In this document: one piece after another, positions 61,515-64,000 of the stretch
Numbering within the stretch: the first letter of the stretch is position 1
Layout: each line of letters begins with the position of its first letter
Source of the DNA: Ectocarpus siliculosus
Lineage: Eukaryota; Sar; Phaeophyceae; Ectocarpales; Ectocarpaceae
DNA length: 64,000 bases
Direction: 5' to 3'
Assembly (NCBI GenBank): GCA_000310025.1
Contig: FN648398.1
Location: forward strand, 394,749 to 458,748
The notes under the pieces: generated by a model
What the model was told of the DNA's origin: nothing
Database searches by the model: none
Seen by the model: only the letters and a program-made list of their open reading frames with translations
Program-made: the position numbers and the translations under genes

Positions 61515-64000
61515 ATGCCGGATGGAGACGGACGACAGCCTCCGGGGGGACAAGGTCATGGTGATCCTTCCCCGGGAGAAGGCACCGGCGATGGAGGAAC
61601 CAACTATTCGTTCACCGCCGATGCAGAAGAACAAGACAATCTGGGAGGGAGAGCGGCGGCGGGGGGAGATCAGCAAGACTCGATGCGTCAGCTGGTCGAC
61701 CTTCTCAAGCATGCTTTCACGGCAAACTCCCAGGACCAGGGGCATCGTGCCCATTCAGGCACGTCTAGCGCCCAGACAGTAGAGTTGAAACAGCGGGACA
61801 AAGTCGAGGTCCCTGTTTGGAGTGATGATTTCCTCAAAAATCGATCGATGGAGGTTGCGTTGCGGATTTTCACGAGTGCGTTTGAAGCGTGGATGGAGAA
61901 CGAGGGAGTGGTTGACGCAATGAGAGGCCCAGAGATTCCTGTAGCTGCAGCTCAAGTGAATGTGGATTGGATGAAACGTTCGTTTGGTGAGGAGAGAGTA
62001 AAGCAGTCTAGGAAGGTATGGATTTTCATGCTGTCGAAGATCACGGCACAATCTATTCAAGGGCAATTGCTCGCAGCGGAGAGTCCGCAAGCCGGGTACA
62101 AAATTTTCTTGGACTACTACCGACGCAGTAAAAACGAGGAAAGACAGACGTTTGATGATCAGTGGAATGTGCTGTGTCAGAGGAATGGAGAAAGTTTGAT
62201 GGACTACTTTGGTAGAGCTAAGGCGCTTTGGATGAGACTGGTGTCATACGGTGATAATCGTGCTGAAGTGTCCATGTGCAAGCACATCGCTCGGGGTTTT
62301 TTGCCAGAATTTGAGAAAATTAAAGAGCGTGTCCTTTTTCACCCCCATGTTGTCGAGTGCACAAATGCAGGAGGCGTTGAGGACGGCTGAGCACGAGCAG
62401 AGGTACGAGCGGAGGTCTGGAGAGAGAGGAGAGGAGACGAGGCACGCCCTCGTCGCTGCCGGCATGGGCCGGGGCGGCGGGCAGAGGAGACCAGCCATTG
62501 TCGGCATGGGTCACGGCGGACCGCAGCAGCAGCAGCAGCAGCAGCAGCCACAGGCGTCGATGCAGCCACCGCAGCAGCAGCAGCGGCAGCAGCAGCAGAA
62601 GCAGCAGCAGCAGCTGGGACCGTACATCTGCCAGTACCACGGGCCCAACACCTCGCACGCGACCGCTGACTGTCACAAGTTGCGCAGCGAGTTCCTGGCG
62701 AATTACAACGAGATCAGCGCGTACTTGAGCGGCAGGAGGGACGCCGAGGCGGCCGCTCATCCACGAGGCGGATCGCAGAACCTGGGGCGGGTTGGTGGTC
62801 CATCAGTACAGCAGTCGTACCAATTCCAACACGGTGCGGGCTGGAGTCAGGGCCACCCTCATGCGCCTCAGGGGCCGCCGCGTGGGCCAGGACCCGGAGC
62901 TGGGGGGCAGATGCAGGGGCGCAACGATGGGGGACGGGGCTACGGCGGCTACGGGCCTCGCCCCTACGAAAGCCGTGGGCAAGGCGGCGGCCGCGGGGGC
63001 AATTTCCCGCCGGCCAACGTACCTGCAGGGCAGCTTGCCAGCGTCCCGCGGCCCTTTTTTCCGGCTCACCTGGCCATCGGGGGCGGAGATTCGTTCGGTG
63101 GCGAAAGCAGCTCGGGATGGCAGCAAACGTCGGCGCCGGCACCCACGCCAAGCTGGGCCCCATCACCTTCCGAGGCGGGATACGGGTATGGGCTCGCGGC
63201 TCACGGGGGGAACCACAGCGGCGGTTCCTACGGCAACGCCGGCGGGGGATTTGGCTTCGGCTATTTTTCCGAAGACGGCGGGCCGCACCAGCAGCAGGAG
63301 GCCAACGTAACATACTGCCCTTCTGCTGCAGGTCCTGACGCGTATCAGCCGAGAGTCTACAACGAGGCCTTCTACGTCTCGGAGCAGCCGGCGCCCTTCC
63401 CGCAGCAGCAGGCGAGTTTTGAGCAGCAGCAGGAGCAGCAGTACCACGGCGTGCCTCAGGCGGCCTCTTCCTCCTCCTCTCCCTCTCCAGATCCAGGTCG
63501 CACGTTCTACCTCCTGCTGGCGACGCCCCTCTTCGTCTCTTCATGGCACGAAGTGTGTGCCCTCGAGGCAAGTTTGATTCTTTTCTTGAGTCTGCGTTTG
63601 GTTTTAAGGCGTCTGACGTTTTCGTACCTGCTGTACCCGGTGTTGACCCTGAAATGCTTGCGAGTCACGATAGGAATCACTGTTTTTCTGAGCAAGATTT
63701 GCACAGGGTTGCTTCTCCGAGTCTGTCTGCGATGTTCGAGAATTATGAGAAGGAGACCGATTTTCATGAGACTGATGCGATTGTGCCCGCTGTGCCTGAC
63801 GTGGTTGTGAGTACTGAGTCTGATGGGATAATGCATGCTGTCCATGATGTGAGGATGCCTCCTATGCCTGCTGTGATCGCGACTGCTGAGCCGGATAAGA
63901 TTGTGCCTGCTGCCTCTGATGTATCTGGAATGCTAATTGTAGCTCGTGTCACCAAGCGTCCCACAGTAGACAAAGCTTTTATATGCCAACCGTACATGCC
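61515..64000 (+). mobile_element. Ty1/Copia retrotransposon gag and start of pol, runs off the window
   Basis: ATG 61515 opens a frame whose 61800-62340 part is a UBN2/Copia-type Gag (KVWIFMLSKITAQSIQGQLL, ESLMDYFGRAKALWMRL). The Gag reading then shifts frame near a T5/C5 tract (62334-62344), continues in the next frame through a Gln-rich tract and a Cys/His knuckle (CQYHGPNTSHATADCH, about 62630) and a Gly-rich region, and shifts back to the first frame near 63500. The final segment (ARVTKRPTVDKAF) is the same as the start of the copy at 4015, just before the protease. The two shifts could be decay, sequencing error or programmed; without them the element looks young. Protease and beyond lie outside the window. 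Confidence 0.88.
62524..62612 (+). repeat. CAG trinucleotide tracts encoding poly-Gln
   Basis: Two CAG-rich runs inside the Copia gag region give Q8 and further Gln-rich stretches just before the zinc knuckle. Confidence 0.9.

Noticed and set aside
62714-63571. 285-aa minus frame
   Set aside because: Antisense shadow of the Gly-rich Copia gag region.

Overview
This is nuclear DNA from an intron-rich eukaryote. The best guess is a brown alga (Ectocarpus-like stramenopile). The grounds are split nuclear genes with GT-AG (and apparently GC-AG) introns of roughly 100-2000 bp, a nuclear gene for a mitochondrial complex I subunit, a complete spliceosomal snRNA set of U1, U2 and U5, long intergenic tracts, and a mixture of Copia, LINE, SINE and inverted-repeat elements. 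The species is inference. Two N gaps (3915-4014 and 33431-33857), one with a degraded-trace-like edge, suggest a Sanger draft assembly.

Layout: 1-3.6 kb holds no recognisable gene. A decayed Ty1/Copia pol fragment lies at 4.0-5.9 kb, in the same family as the gag-pol at 61.5-64 kb. An NAD+ kinase gene (minus, six phase-matched exons, 3' end not found) runs 6.3-11.2 kb. Head-to-head with it, 1.2 kb away, is a complete six-exon NDUFS7 gene (plus, 12.5-17.1 kb), whose second intron carries a 5'-truncated LINE. From 17 to 23.6 kb there is only repeat and noncoding DNA, including a 767-bp inverted-repeat transposon with a 5-bp target duplication. A 353-aa single-TM unknown (23.7-24.7 kb), a tRNA-derived poly-C SINE (27.2-27.5 kb), an unknown multi-exon gene (28.8-32.6 kb) and a small RING-H2 gene (minus, 35.4-37.2 kb) follow.

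From 38.6 to about 55 kb, phase-compatible exons encode coiled-coil protein; they are either one gene with an 8-kb intron or two neighbours. Between the two exon groups lie U5 (+), U2 (+) and U1 (-) snRNA genes and a 4.3-kb Mutator-like inverted-repeat element with a 9-bp target duplication, which itself contains nested insertions. A second, identical U1 gene lies at 60.6 kb next to a minus-strand coiled-coil gene.

The most notable signal is a 15-bp element, TTGGCGCAGAYCAAA, placed 73-74 bp upstream of all four snRNA genes, followed by a TATA box near -30. It looks like a lineage-specific snRNA promoter code. A second strong signal is a LINE and a SINE-like family sharing the same 3' tail ending in poly-C.
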